From Nitrospiraceae bacterium (lineage in GTDB: Bacteria; Nitrospirota; Thermodesulfovibrionia; Thermodesulfovibrionales; UBA9159), in the NCBI GenBank assembly GCA_003453735.1, contig DMNE01000206.1, positions 1-8,875 of the forward strand: 8,875 bases of DNA, written 5' to 3'. The notes beneath the pieces were generated by a model that was given only the letters and a program-made list of their open reading frames with translations, did no database searches and had not been told where the DNA came from. Below are positions 1-5,766 of the stretch, one piece after another. The position numbers were made by a program, and so were the translations under genes. Numbering within the stretch: position 1 is the first letter of the stretch; every line of letters begins with the position of its first letter.

Positions 1-349
1 CAGAGTCGCCTTCATTCTGGATAATCTCATCCAGAGGGACTTCCCCTTTTTTCACCAAGCTACCGATAGTTATCAGCTTCTCCAGCACAAACGGAAGAGA
101 AAAAATAACTTTTATAATCTTCTCTCTCGCCCGATCTATCTTTTTTGCCAGGTCAACCTCTCCTTCCTTCGTCAGCAGGGGGATGCTGCCCATCTCTTTG
201 AGATACATCCTGACCGGTTCATACTCTCCTTCGATGAGAGAGACCTTCTCCGCCTCTTCTGATGCCTCTTCTCCTATATCCTCTTCCTTCAGGAGTTCGG
301 GGTCTTCAGAGTTCAATTCACCGTCAAAATAGTAAAAATCCTCTCTCAC
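1..349 (-). CDS. rpoD: RNA polymerase primary sigma factor RpoD (sigma-70), N-terminal part
   Basis: This is the 5' end of the gene for the housekeeping sigma factor, which directs RNA polymerase to -10/-35 promoters; the rest lies beyond the left edge. The 116 visible codons start at a GTG that overlaps the dnaG stop as GTGA (GTG 349-347, TGA 348-346). A perfect AAGGAGGT (360-353) sits 3 nt upstream, inside the end of dnaG, so translation is probably coupled to dnaG. The protein opens with about 45 acidic residues and then sigma region 1.2: the segment EYEPVRMYLKEMGSIPLLT, followed by a charged helix (EGEVDLAKKIDRAREKI) and the SLPFVLEKL stretch. No full-length region 1.1 of the E. coli type is present. 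It is the last visible gene of the rpsU-yqeY-NIF3-dnaG-rpoD operon. Identity is secure from region 1.2 and position; only the downstream regions 2-4 are unseen. Confidence 0.95.
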   Translation of the reverse strand, partial: MREDFYYFDGELNSEDPELLKEEDIGEEASEEAEKVSLIEGEYEPVRMYLKEMGSIPLLTKEGEVDLAKKIDRAREKIIKVIFSLPFVLEKLITIGSLVKKGEVPLDEIIQNEGDS

Positions 350-2055
350 GGCACCTCCTTTATCAGTTTCTGCCTTTCCGGTAATAAGGCATCCAGCAAT
401 TCCTGCTCCCCGCTAACCTCAGCCTGCTTGATCTGCTCGTGAACCTTTTTCAGCCGTTCATCGAACTTCCTCGCATGGATCCTTCTGATGCAATCCTCTA
501 CATTTTTCTCTACCGTTTCGTGGTCGAACCCCGGACAAACGGTTAACCGTGTTATCAACATTCTTTCCTCATCGTCGAGAGATGAGAGAATCGAATCCAA
601 CCTTGCGCCTCCGCCCTGAGCGCCGAGCTTCTTGAAGATATTCTTCACCGGAAGGCTCCTTAATTCCTCAAGAGGTATGCTTGGCAAAATAGCGTCCAGC
701 TTTTCAGGAAATGCAATAACGGCGCTTAACAGCAATATCTCCTCATCATAACACAATGCACGTGAGGATGGAGGTGGGGATGAGGGTTCGCCCCTCGTTT
801 TCTGTGTGAGACTACTCCTAAGCCTTTTCATCTCCTCCCGTATGATCGTCTCTCGCATTCCGGTCTTTTCTGAGAGTTCACTGATGAGTTCCTCCTTCAT
901 AAGCCTGTCCCCGGTTGCAGAGATAATCTCGATCACCTCGCGCACTGTCTCTGTCCTCTCTTTTCTCGAAATACTCAGGAGAAAATCAATCGCAGATCGT
1001 GACATTGAGAGCAGTTTACTGAACGGCAGAGGGCCCTCCCTCCTCAAAAAGCTATCTGGATCGTCCTTTTCCGGCAGAAGGAGCACCTTCGCAGCAAATC
1101 CCTGCTCAAGCAGGAGAGGGATAGACCTCTTCGCAGCAGACTTCCCGGCCTCGTCACCGTCAAATACGAGGACAACCCTCTTCGTAAACCTCTTTAATTT
1201 TTGCAGGTGGCCGGATGTCAAGGCTGTGCCAAGCGGTGCCACCGTATGGGTGAATCCGTATTGATTGCAAACAATTACATCAAAGTATCCCTCTGTGATG
1301 ATCGCATATCCTTTTTCCCGTATCCCCTCTTTAGCTCGGTGCAAGCCGTAAAGGATCTCCCCTTTCTTAAAAAGGGGGGTATCCGGCGAGTTCACATACT
1401 TCGGTTGCGAATCGTCCATCACCCTGCCCCCAAAGGCGATGATCTCTCCCTGTGCATTGAATATGGAAAACATTATCCTGTCACGAAAAGTATCGTAGAT
1501 GCCTTTCTCTCCAGAAGAAACGACTCCAGACTGCAGGATAAGAGCATCAGCAAACCCCTTGTTCCTGAGGAATCTCGAGAGAAAATGCCAATCCTTTCCC
1601 GCATACCCGAGAGAGAATGCCCTGACCGTCTCATCGGTAATTCCTCTTTCCCTGACATACGAGCAAGCCGCATCTGTTTTTTTAAGGTTCGTCGCAAAAA
1701 CCTTTGCTGCCTCCGCCACTACCTCGATCAGTTTTTCCCTTGAGTCTCCTTGATCACCAGAGCGGAATCCCTTCAGATCTATGCCAGCTTTTTTTGCAAG
1801 AAGTCTCAGGGACTCGTGAAAAGAGAGGTTTTCATATTTCATGACAAAATTGACGCTGTTGCCCCCGATGCCGCATCCGAAGCAGTGAAACAACTGCTTC
1901 TCGGGACTTACCATGAAGGATGGTGTTTTTTCAGAGTGGAATGGACAGAGACCTTTGTAGTTCCGTCCTGAACGCCTAAGTTCAATATAATCCGATATCA
2001 CATCGACGATATCGAGACGTGCCCTTAATTCTTCAACAAGCCTCTCAGCATTCAT
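346..2055 (-). CDS. dnaG: DNA primase DnaG
   Basis: DnaG synthesises RNA primers on the lagging strand at the replication fork, recruited by the DnaB helicase. With the start at ATG 2055 the protein is 569 aa, normal for the family. Domains in order: an N-terminal CHC2 zinc finger (C37, H40, C58, C61, in CPFH and FHCFGCG); the catalytic core with the basic motif around GEILYGLHRAKEGI (about 231-244); and a TOPRIM fold with the glutamate in EGYFDV (E255) and the DGDEAG metal-binding aspartates (D299, D301), then KDDPDSFL. The C-terminal 140 or so residues would be the helicase-binding domain. The open frame extends upstream to a GTG at 2067 and a TTG at 2079. I prefer ATG 2055 because it gives the usual short lead-in (MNAERLVEELRARLDIVDVI), although none of the three has a good Shine-Dalgarno. 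It lies 51 nt after the NIF3-family gene and overlaps rpoD by 4 nt. Confidence 0.98.
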   Translation of the reverse strand: MNAERLVEELRARLDIVDVISDYIELRRSGRNYKGLCPFHSEKTPSFMVSPEKQLFHCFGCGIGGNSVNFVMKYENLSFHESLRLLAKKAGIDLKGFRSGDQGDSREKLIEVVAEAAKVFATNLKKTDAACSYVRERGITDETVRAFSLGYAGKDWHFLSRFLRNKGFADALILQSGVVSSGEKGIYDTFRDRIMFSIFNAQGEIIAFGGRVMDDSQPKYVNSPDTPLFKKGEILYGLHRAKEGIREKGYAIITEGYFDVIVCNQYGFTHTVAPLGTALTSGHLQKLKRFTKRVVLVFDGDEAGKSAAKRSIPLLLEQGFAAKVLLLPEKDDPDSFLRREGPLPFSKLLSMSRSAIDFLLSISRKERTETVREVIEIISATGDRLMKEELISELSEKTGMRETIIREEMKRLRSSLTQKTRGEPSSPPPSSRALCYDEEILLLSAVIAFPEKLDAILPSIPLEELRSLPVKNIFKKLGAQGGGARLDSILSSLDDEERMLITRLTVCPGFDHETVEKNVEDCIRRIHARKFDERLKKVHEQIKQAEVSGEQELLDALLPERQKLIKEVP

Positions 2056-2106
2056 ACAAAAGTATGGCACAGGGCACAAAGAATTCTCAATGATGGGTTA
2101 TGATGA

Positions 2107-3090
2107 CTATGTATGATCTGATAATCTGCTGAAGCGCCTGAACCCTGAACACTCCTGGATAGCAAAGGGCGAATCCGCACCCCGAATCAACTCATCGAAG
2201 AGTAGATTCAGACCCAGGTTGTCACTTGAGATGTGTCCTGCGATGACGACGTTGAGATGGTTTTTTTCTGCCTCTTTCCGATGTTCCTCGCCCAGATGCA
2301 TAGCTACCAAGGTGCTGATGCCACTGGACGTCATGCTCTCGAATATCTCTTTTGAGCCCTCTGTGCCGCCGGTCATATCCACGAATACTCGGCCGGTTTT
2401 CCTCTTTTGAGATCCGACGAGCACCTTCGGTCCCGCACCATTGCGCGCTGCTTCCCTATACTCAGGAATAGCTTTGAGGATGTCCATCACGTCAGAAACC
2501 GTATACGGCTTTTTTTCGTCAAAGGTCTTCTGCAGGAATGTGGCAACCATGTTGTCAGCAGGTGTATGGAGACAGATAAAGGGTATGCCGAGCAGCCTTG
2601 CCGCATCTACTGATCGTGTATGATTGACAGGCATGAGCTTCCGCTCCACTTCCTTAATCCTTCCCTCCATAAGGTCCTCTGCGGTGCCAATAGGAATACC
2701 GAACGCATGGAGGATATCAGACTGCATCCGCATAACGTCGTAAAGCTTCGCGTAGGCGCTTCCAGCAGGATGATGACTGACCACGAGGTCCACTTTCACT
2801 CCCCTCTCCCTAAGCCTGTCAAAGAGGAGGATCTCCCCGACCTCCATATCGATACCGATGAGAATGCTCGTTATTTCTTCGTCGCCGGTCCCGTTGAGAA
2901 TTCTCGAATCCGAGTAGGGGTTCAAAAGGGTTTCGGGATCAAAAAATTCTCTTTCGTCTTCTTTCAGGGAATCATATTCTTTTTTCTTTCCCTCGAGGTC
3001 CTTTACAACGGTTTCTTTCCCTCTCGGATCGTTTTCTAGGCCAATTGCTATTGCTCTATCAAACAGTTCTCGTAGTCGCAAGGGGGGCAT
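2107..3090 (-). CDS. NIF3/DUF34-family metal-binding protein
   Basis: A 327-aa protein that I assign to the NIF3 (NGG1p-interacting factor 3, DUF34, YbgI-like) family, metal-dependent proteins whose physiological reaction is not settled. Visible support: the metal-site motif SHHPAG (H106-H107), HTPADN (H175, D179), and a C-terminal GHISSDNLGLN block (H286, D290) matching the family's second histidine region. Residues 1-60 form a charged lead-in (DLEGKKKEYDSLKEDEREFF) that is not part of the usual core. It follows yqeY after 4 nt. At the annotated ATG, the Shine-Dalgarno-like GAGAGG abuts the start codon with no spacer. The TTG at codon 4 (3081) has a 9-nt spacing from the same site and could be the true start. 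No signal peptide or membrane segment is seen, so it is probably cytoplasmic. Its place inside the rpsU-dnaG-rpoD operon is the main functional hint. Family assignment is fairly sure; function is not. Confidence 0.83.
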   Translation of the reverse strand: MPPLRLRELFDRAIAIGLENDPRGKETVVKDLEGKKKEYDSLKEDEREFFDPETLLNPYSDSRILNGTGDEEITSILIGIDMEVGEILLFDRLRERGVKVDLVVSHHPAGSAYAKLYDVMRMQSDILHAFGIPIGTAEDLMEGRIKEVERKLMPVNHTRSVDAARLLGIPFICLHTPADNMVATFLQKTFDEKKPYTVSDVMDILKAIPEYREAARNGAGPKVLVGSQKRKTGRVFVDMTGGTEGSKEIFESMTSSGISTLVAMHLGEEHRKEAEKNHLNVVIAGHISSDNLGLNLLFDELIRGADSPFAIQECSGFRRFSRLSDHT

Positions 3091-3094
3091 CCTC

Positions 3095-3547
3095 TCATGA
3101 TGACTCTATCAATTCTCTGACGCGCTGATTCACGTACTTGCCATCAGCGGCACCCTTTATCCGAGGCATGAGTATGCGCATCACCTTACCGATGTCCTGG
3201 ACATTCTTCGCACCTGACTCTCGTAGTGCATCGAGAATGATTCTGTCCAGTTCCTGGTGGCTAAGCTGTTGCGGCAAATACGTCTGGAGTATCGCGATCT
3301 CTTCCTCCTCTTTTGCAGCAAGATCCGCCCTCTGCGCCTTCGCAAATTGCTCAACGGATTCCCTCCTCTGCTTTACCATCGAGGAAAGCACTGCAACGAC
3401 CTCATCTTCTGTGAGTTCTCCGCCCTTTTCGATCTGCTTGTTCTTTACGGCTGCCTTCGCCATTCGCAGAACAGAAACCTTGATCTTGTTTGACGCCTTC
3501 AAGGCCACCTTGAGCTCATCATCGAATCGTTGGATAAGAGATATCAA
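3095..3547 (-). CDS. yqeY: GatB/YqeY domain protein
   Basis: A 150-aa, all-helical cytosolic protein of the YqeY family, which resembles the C-terminal tRNA-binding domain of the Asp/Glu-tRNA amidotransferase subunit GatB; its precise role is not established. Family hallmarks are the helical N-terminal half with EDEVVAVLSSMVKQRRES, the YLPQQLS turn, and the C-terminal GKVMRILMPRIKGAADGKYV block with VNQRVREL. Length is typical (about 148 aa). The start is a TTG at 3547, only 2 nt after the rpsU stop. Its Shine-Dalgarno (GAGG) lies within the last codons of rpsU, so the two genes are very likely translationally coupled. Linkage of yqeY with rpsU and dnaG is common in bacteria, which supports the call. 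Confidence 0.94.
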   Translation of the reverse strand: MISLIQRFDDELKVALKASNKIKVSVLRMAKAAVKNKQIEKGGELTEDEVVAVLSSMVKQRRESVEQFAKAQRADLAAKEEEEIAILQTYLPQQLSHQELDRIILDALRESGAKNVQDIGKVMRILMPRIKGAADGKYVNQRVRELIESS

Positions 3548-3549
3548 TC

Positions 3550-3747
3550 TTACCTCACCATAAGCTTTACTTTTTTGAGAGCCTTTTTACGAGCTGCAAT
3601 GGCCTTCTTCTTTTTCTTAACGCTCGGTTTCTCGTAATGCTCTCTCTTCTTTACCTCCGAAAGTATCCCTTCCCTTTCGCACTGCTTCTTAAACTTCCTC
3701 AGTGCATTCTCAAAGGAATCGTTCTCTCGTACCCGTACAGAGGGCAT
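3550..3747 (-). CDS. rpsU: 30S ribosomal protein S21
   Basis: S21 is a small basic protein of the 30S subunit that sits near the anti-Shine-Dalgarno end of 16S rRNA and helps translation initiation. The 65-aa product begins [19 protein letters not shown], contains the conserved [20 protein letters not shown] segment and ends in a lysine/arginine-rich tail ([16 protein letters not shown]). The frame is open upstream to 3828, but I chose ATG 3747. It gives the universal S21 N-terminus and has AGGAGG at 3762-3757, 9 nt before the start. It is the first gene of the - strand operon, expressed from the promoter at about 3848-3819 with a leader of roughly 65 nt. Confidence 0.97.
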   Translation of the reverse strand: MPSVRVRENDSFENALRKFKKQCEREGILSEVKKREHYEKPSVKKKKKAIAARKKALKKVKLMVR

Positions 3748-3818
3748 CCATACACCCCTCCTCCCTATTGTTGGATTCTCACGTCTGCCCCCGAAAGGCA
3801 CGGGACAGAATAAATCAT

Positions 3819-3848
3819 AATTTACCAAGTATATCTTTCATGTGTCAA
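3819..3848 (-). promoter_or_regulatory. Promoter of the rpsU-yqeY-dnaG-rpoD operon
   Basis: On the - strand a perfect -35 hexamer TTGACA (3848-3843) is followed after 18 nt by a -10-like TAAATT (3824-3819, 4 of 6 matches). Transcription would start near 3812 and leave a leader of about 65 nt before rpsU. The -35 overlaps the GTG at 3842 that could be read as an upstream start of the divergent SspB-like gene, which argues against that start. The -35 is convincing; the -10 is imperfect. Confidence 0.6.
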
Positions 3849-3870
3849 GGAAAAGAAAGCCTTTTTCCTC

Positions 3871-3899
3871 TTTCCAATATACGGGGAATCTGATACAAT
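3871..3899 (+). promoter_or_regulatory. Extended -10 promoter of the SspB-like gene
   Basis: An extended -10 element, TG-A-TACAAT (3891-3899), lies with its last base 5 nt before the ATG at 3905. A weak -35 (TTTCCA, 3871-3876, 4 of 6) is 17 nt upstream of the hexamer. The start site would fall on or next to the A of the ATG, giving a leaderless or nearly leaderless mRNA, consistent with the absence of a Shine-Dalgarno. It diverges from the rpsU promoter. Confidence 0.45.
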
Positions 3900-3904
3900 T
3901 TTCT

Positions 3905-4351
3905 ATGCAGCCGAACACGCACGAATTGAAAAAAACCGTATTCAACGAAATGCTGAACATGGCCGGTCGTGTCTTCCTCGTGGTGAGATATTCTGAGAAC
4001 GTAGTAATAGGAGACCGAGGGTTTACCCAGGATGAGTTGAAAAAGGGCATCGTGCTGGTTTTCAACAATACAATGAAATTCTCGTGGGTTGACCAGGGGA
4101 TTTCGGCAGCAATGGTCTTCGGCGCAAAGAGTCAGGAATGTTTCATACCGACAAACGATATCGTGGTCATCTACTCTCCTGAATTAAATGCCCAGTTCAT
4201 GACCGGACCGCAGCCTCCCGCAGAAGACTTCGATAAAAATATCGTCCGGAAGAAGGAGAAAAGTAGAAAAAGCGTGAAAATATCTCACGATTCCAATAAT
4301 GTTGTGCGGGTAGATTTCCAGAAGAAGAAAGAGAAGGCGACAGAACGTTAG
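3905..4351 (+). CDS. SspB-like ClpXP protease specificity adaptor
   Basis: A 148-aa cytosolic protein that I read as SspB-like (stringent starvation protein B family). SspB proteins bind ssrA-tagged or other substrates and tether them to ClpX. Residues 9-98 fit the compact SspB substrate-binding fold: an N-terminal helix (KKTVFNEMLNMAGRVFLVV), then beta strands including GIVLVFN, CFIPTNDIVVIYSPE and a closing aromatic. A charged, low-complexity linker follows (about 103-130, rich in K, D, E and S), ending in VVRVDFQKKK. This resembles the short hydrophobic-basic C-terminal ClpX-docking tails of SspB proteins. Start: the frame opens at GTG 3842, but that codon overlaps the rpsU promoter and has no ribosome site, so ATG 3905 is preferred. 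The gene is monocistronic; the following 161 nt up to the convergent deacetylase gene hold no convincing terminator. The assignment rests on fold pattern and tail, not strong identity. Confidence 0.6.
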   Translation: MQPNTHELKKTVFNEMLNMAGRVFLVVRYSENVVIGDRGFTQDELKKGIVLVFNNTMKFSWVDQGISAAMVFGAKSQECFIPTNDIVVIYSPELNAQFMTGPQPPAEDFDKNIVRKKEKSRKSVKISHDSNNVVRVDFQKKKEKATER

Positions 4352-4512
4352 AGCCTAAGGGAAGGAATTTCCGGGTCTCTATCAATAGATAAGTGCATAT
4401 CCGGTATGCCATCAGCACTTTCAACAAGACTATCTATCTGCCAAAACTCGGATGACTGGTTGCCGTGCGCTCAAAAGCTCTACGTAAGCTTCCTGGTTCC
4501 CTCGCATCGGTC

Positions 4513-5418
4513 CTACATCATCTCTTCAAGCGTTATGAGGACACCCCGTCCGAGGGCGGCTAAGTCATATCCCCCTTCGAGGACAAAGACCGTCGGCAAA
4601 GAAAATGAAAGGATGCCTCTCACGATACTCCTGATCCCTTCGTCGGAAACCCTGGTCGCTGCAAGGGGGTCATCCTGATGAATATCGTAACCAGCAGAAA
4701 CCATAATTATGTCAGGTTGAAACTTCCTTACTAACTCCGGCAAGATGGTGTGATAAGCAGCAACGTATTCCCTGTCACCAGAACCACTACCCATAGGAAT
4801 GTTGCGCGTAAAGCCCTCCCCTTTGCCTCTTCCCTTCTCTGAAGTTCTCCCGGTGCCGGGATAGTGAGGGAACTGATGCGTGCTGAAATAAAAGATAGTG
4901 TCATCATCCTCAAACATGTGCTGGGTGCCATTGCCGTGATGAACGTCAAAATCGATGACAAAGACCTTCTCATATCCGATCTTCTGAGCATATCGGGCGC
5001 CAACAGCAACATTATTGAAGATACAAAACCCCATGGCCTTGTCAGGTTCGGCATGGTGTCCAGGCGGCCTAACGGCACAGAAGGCCCTATGAATCTCGCC
5101 ACTTTTACATCGATCAGTTGCTTCCATCACTGCTCCAGCAGCATATAATGCTGCTTCAAGAGTCCCCTTCGAGACAAACGTATCGGGATCTGCATATCCT
5201 TGCCCCAAGTTTCTGATCTTCTCCACATACCGATGGTGATGCACCATCTCTATATCAGAAAAGTCAGCCTTCCGCGGCTTCATATGGATCAGTTGCCCAA
5301 ACAGTGCAGAATCTTTGAGGGTTCTGACTATGGAGAGTAACCGCTCCTTGCATTCAGGATGCCCGATAGGCGCTTCGTGCTGGAGGAAAATGTCGTCGTA
5401 AAAAAAACTCACCTTCAT
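4513..5418 (-). CDS. Histone deacetylase-like (class II) deacetylase / acetylpolyamine amidohydrolase family
   Basis: A 301-aa zinc hydrolase of the arginase/deacetylase fold that removes acetyl groups from lysine side chains or small acetylated amines; the substrate cannot be told from sequence. Catalytic features are complete: RPPGHHA with the general-base pair H121-H122; DFDVHHGNGT with zinc ligands D158 and H160; SAGYDIHQDDPLA with the third ligand D245; and the transition-state tyrosine in LEGGYD (Y284). The N-terminus has the usual GHPECKERL loop (19-27). No signal peptide or membrane segment is present. The start ATG at 5418 is immediately downstream of a strong promoter with no room for a Shine-Dalgarno, so the mRNA is probably leaderless. 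It is a single gene, convergent with the SspB-like gene and divergent from dsrAB. Family is sure; the common label 'acetoin utilisation protein' would be an over-reading. Confidence 0.93.
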   Translation of the reverse strand: MKVSFFYDDIFLQHEAPIGHPECKERLLSIVRTLKDSALFGQLIHMKPRKADFSDIEMVHHHRYVEKIRNLGQGYADPDTFVSKGTLEAALYAAGAVMEATDRCKSGEIHRAFCAVRPPGHHAEPDKAMGFCIFNNVAVGARYAQKIGYEKVFVIDFDVHHGNGTQHMFEDDDTIFYFSTHQFPHYPGTGRTSEKGRGKGEGFTRNIPMGSGSGDREYVAAYHTILPELVRKFQPDIIMVSAGYDIHQDDPLAATRVSDEGIRSIVRGILSFSLPTVFVLEGGYDLAALGRGVLITLEEMM

Positions 5419-5424
5419 ATATAT

Positions 5425-5453
5425 ATTGTATACGAAGACGCGTTCTCAGTCAA
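5425..5453 (-). promoter_or_regulatory. Sigma-70 promoter of the deacetylase gene
   Basis: On the - strand TTGACT (5453-5448, 5 of 6 matches to the consensus -35) and TACAAT (5430-5425, 5 of 6 to the -10) are separated by the ideal 17 nt. Exactly 6 nt (ATATAT) separate the -10 from the ATG at 5418, so the predicted transcription start coincides with the start codon. Confidence 0.7.
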
Positions 5454-5650
5454 AAAAACCGGCTTTTTCAGGGACAGTGAACGATAGATCACTCTGCCGA
5501 AAGGCAACGACGATATCAGCTTTATAAACCTCACTGGAACAAACTTCTGAAACCGTGCCCGGTGATGCCTGCCGAACCCGGCAATCCCAGGGCAACTCCG
5601 TGCACGCTGATGATCCGAAATAGGCTCTTGCACAGAAATAAGCAAATGTG

Positions 5651-5665
5651 ATTTAATGATTAAAT
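5651..5665. promoter_or_regulatory. 15-bp palindrome upstream of dsrA (possible operator)
   Basis: The sequence ATTTAAT-G-ATTAAAT is a perfect inverted repeat with 7-bp arms around a single base. It lies about 100 nt before the dsrA start and just upstream of the TTGACC element. Its size and position suit a dimeric regulator, but it is AT-only apart from the centre and could arise by chance in this AT-rich stretch. Confidence 0.35.
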
Positions 5666-5673
5666 TTATTTAT

Positions 5674-5700
5674 TTGACCATAAACTGATGTATATATTAC
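5674..5700 (+). promoter_or_regulatory. Possible dsrA promoter
   Basis: TTGACC (5674-5679, 5 of 6 to the -35 consensus) is followed by an AT-rich run with -10-like hexamers TATATT (5693-5698, spacer 13) or TATTAC (5695-5700, spacer 15). Both spacers are shorter than the ideal 16-18, so either the promoter needs an activator or the true elements differ. The resulting leader would be about 60 nt. Low confidence. Confidence 0.3.
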
Positions 5701-5766
5701 GCTGTATCAATTTCATTCCCGGTCCAAAGAGTACTCGGAAGAACAAAATAGAAAAAGGAGGATGTT

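Larger units (their letters stand above)
5419..5766. other. Divergent intergenic region between the deacetylase gene and dsrA
   Basis: About 350 nt without a supported gene. The left end (5425-5453) is the deacetylase promoter. The middle (about 5455-5640) has mixed composition; on the - strand a 68-codon stretch (5449-5652) stays open but has no ATG or GTG, no ribosome site and no recognisable similarity. The right end (5641-5710) is very AT-rich and holds a 15-bp palindrome and promoter-like elements for dsrA. I found no tRNA, and nothing that I recognise as a riboswitch. Confidence 0.7.

Noticed and set aside
1356..1380. Hairpin-like CCCCTTT/AAAGGGG inside dnaG resembling a terminator or dispersed repeat
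   Set aside because: It encodes the conserved LFKKGEI segment of the primase core, so the bases are explained by the protein.
806..1743. Overlapping + strand frames of 152 and 180 codons opposite dnaG
   Set aside because: They are antisense shadows of a well-conserved primase gene, with no ribosome sites and no domain resemblance.
3748..3828. 27-residue N-terminal extension of S21
   Set aside because: ATG 3747 gives the universal S21 N-terminus with an AGGAGG at the right distance; the extension lies in the leader RNA.
3842..3904. GTG 3842 as the start of the SspB-like protein
   Set aside because: It overlaps the -35 element of the rpsU promoter and has no Shine-Dalgarno, and the family core begins after residue 22 of that reading.
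4352..4470. Roughly 40 codons open on the - strand after the deacetylase stop, in the same frame (ending DPEIPSLRL), suggesting an eroded C-terminal extension
   Set aside because: Three stops (4513, 4480, 4471) separate it from the gene, the deacetylase is already full length, and no start codon with a ribosome site exists. Chance cannot be excluded.
5530..5620. GC-rich stretch with GCCGAACCCGGC upstream of dsrA considered as a riboswitch or small RNA
   Set aside because: Only a short local hairpin can be drawn. It matches none of the riboswitch or SRP RNA cores I know, and it lies upstream of the likely dsrA transcription start.
5446..5652. 68-codon - strand open stretch upstream of the deacetylase gene with plausible-looking residues (including SSEVYKADIVVAFRQ)
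   Set aside because: It has only a TTG as possible start, no ribosome site, overlaps the deacetylase -35 and has no similarity I recognise. A second overlapping frame is open too, so this is probably chance.
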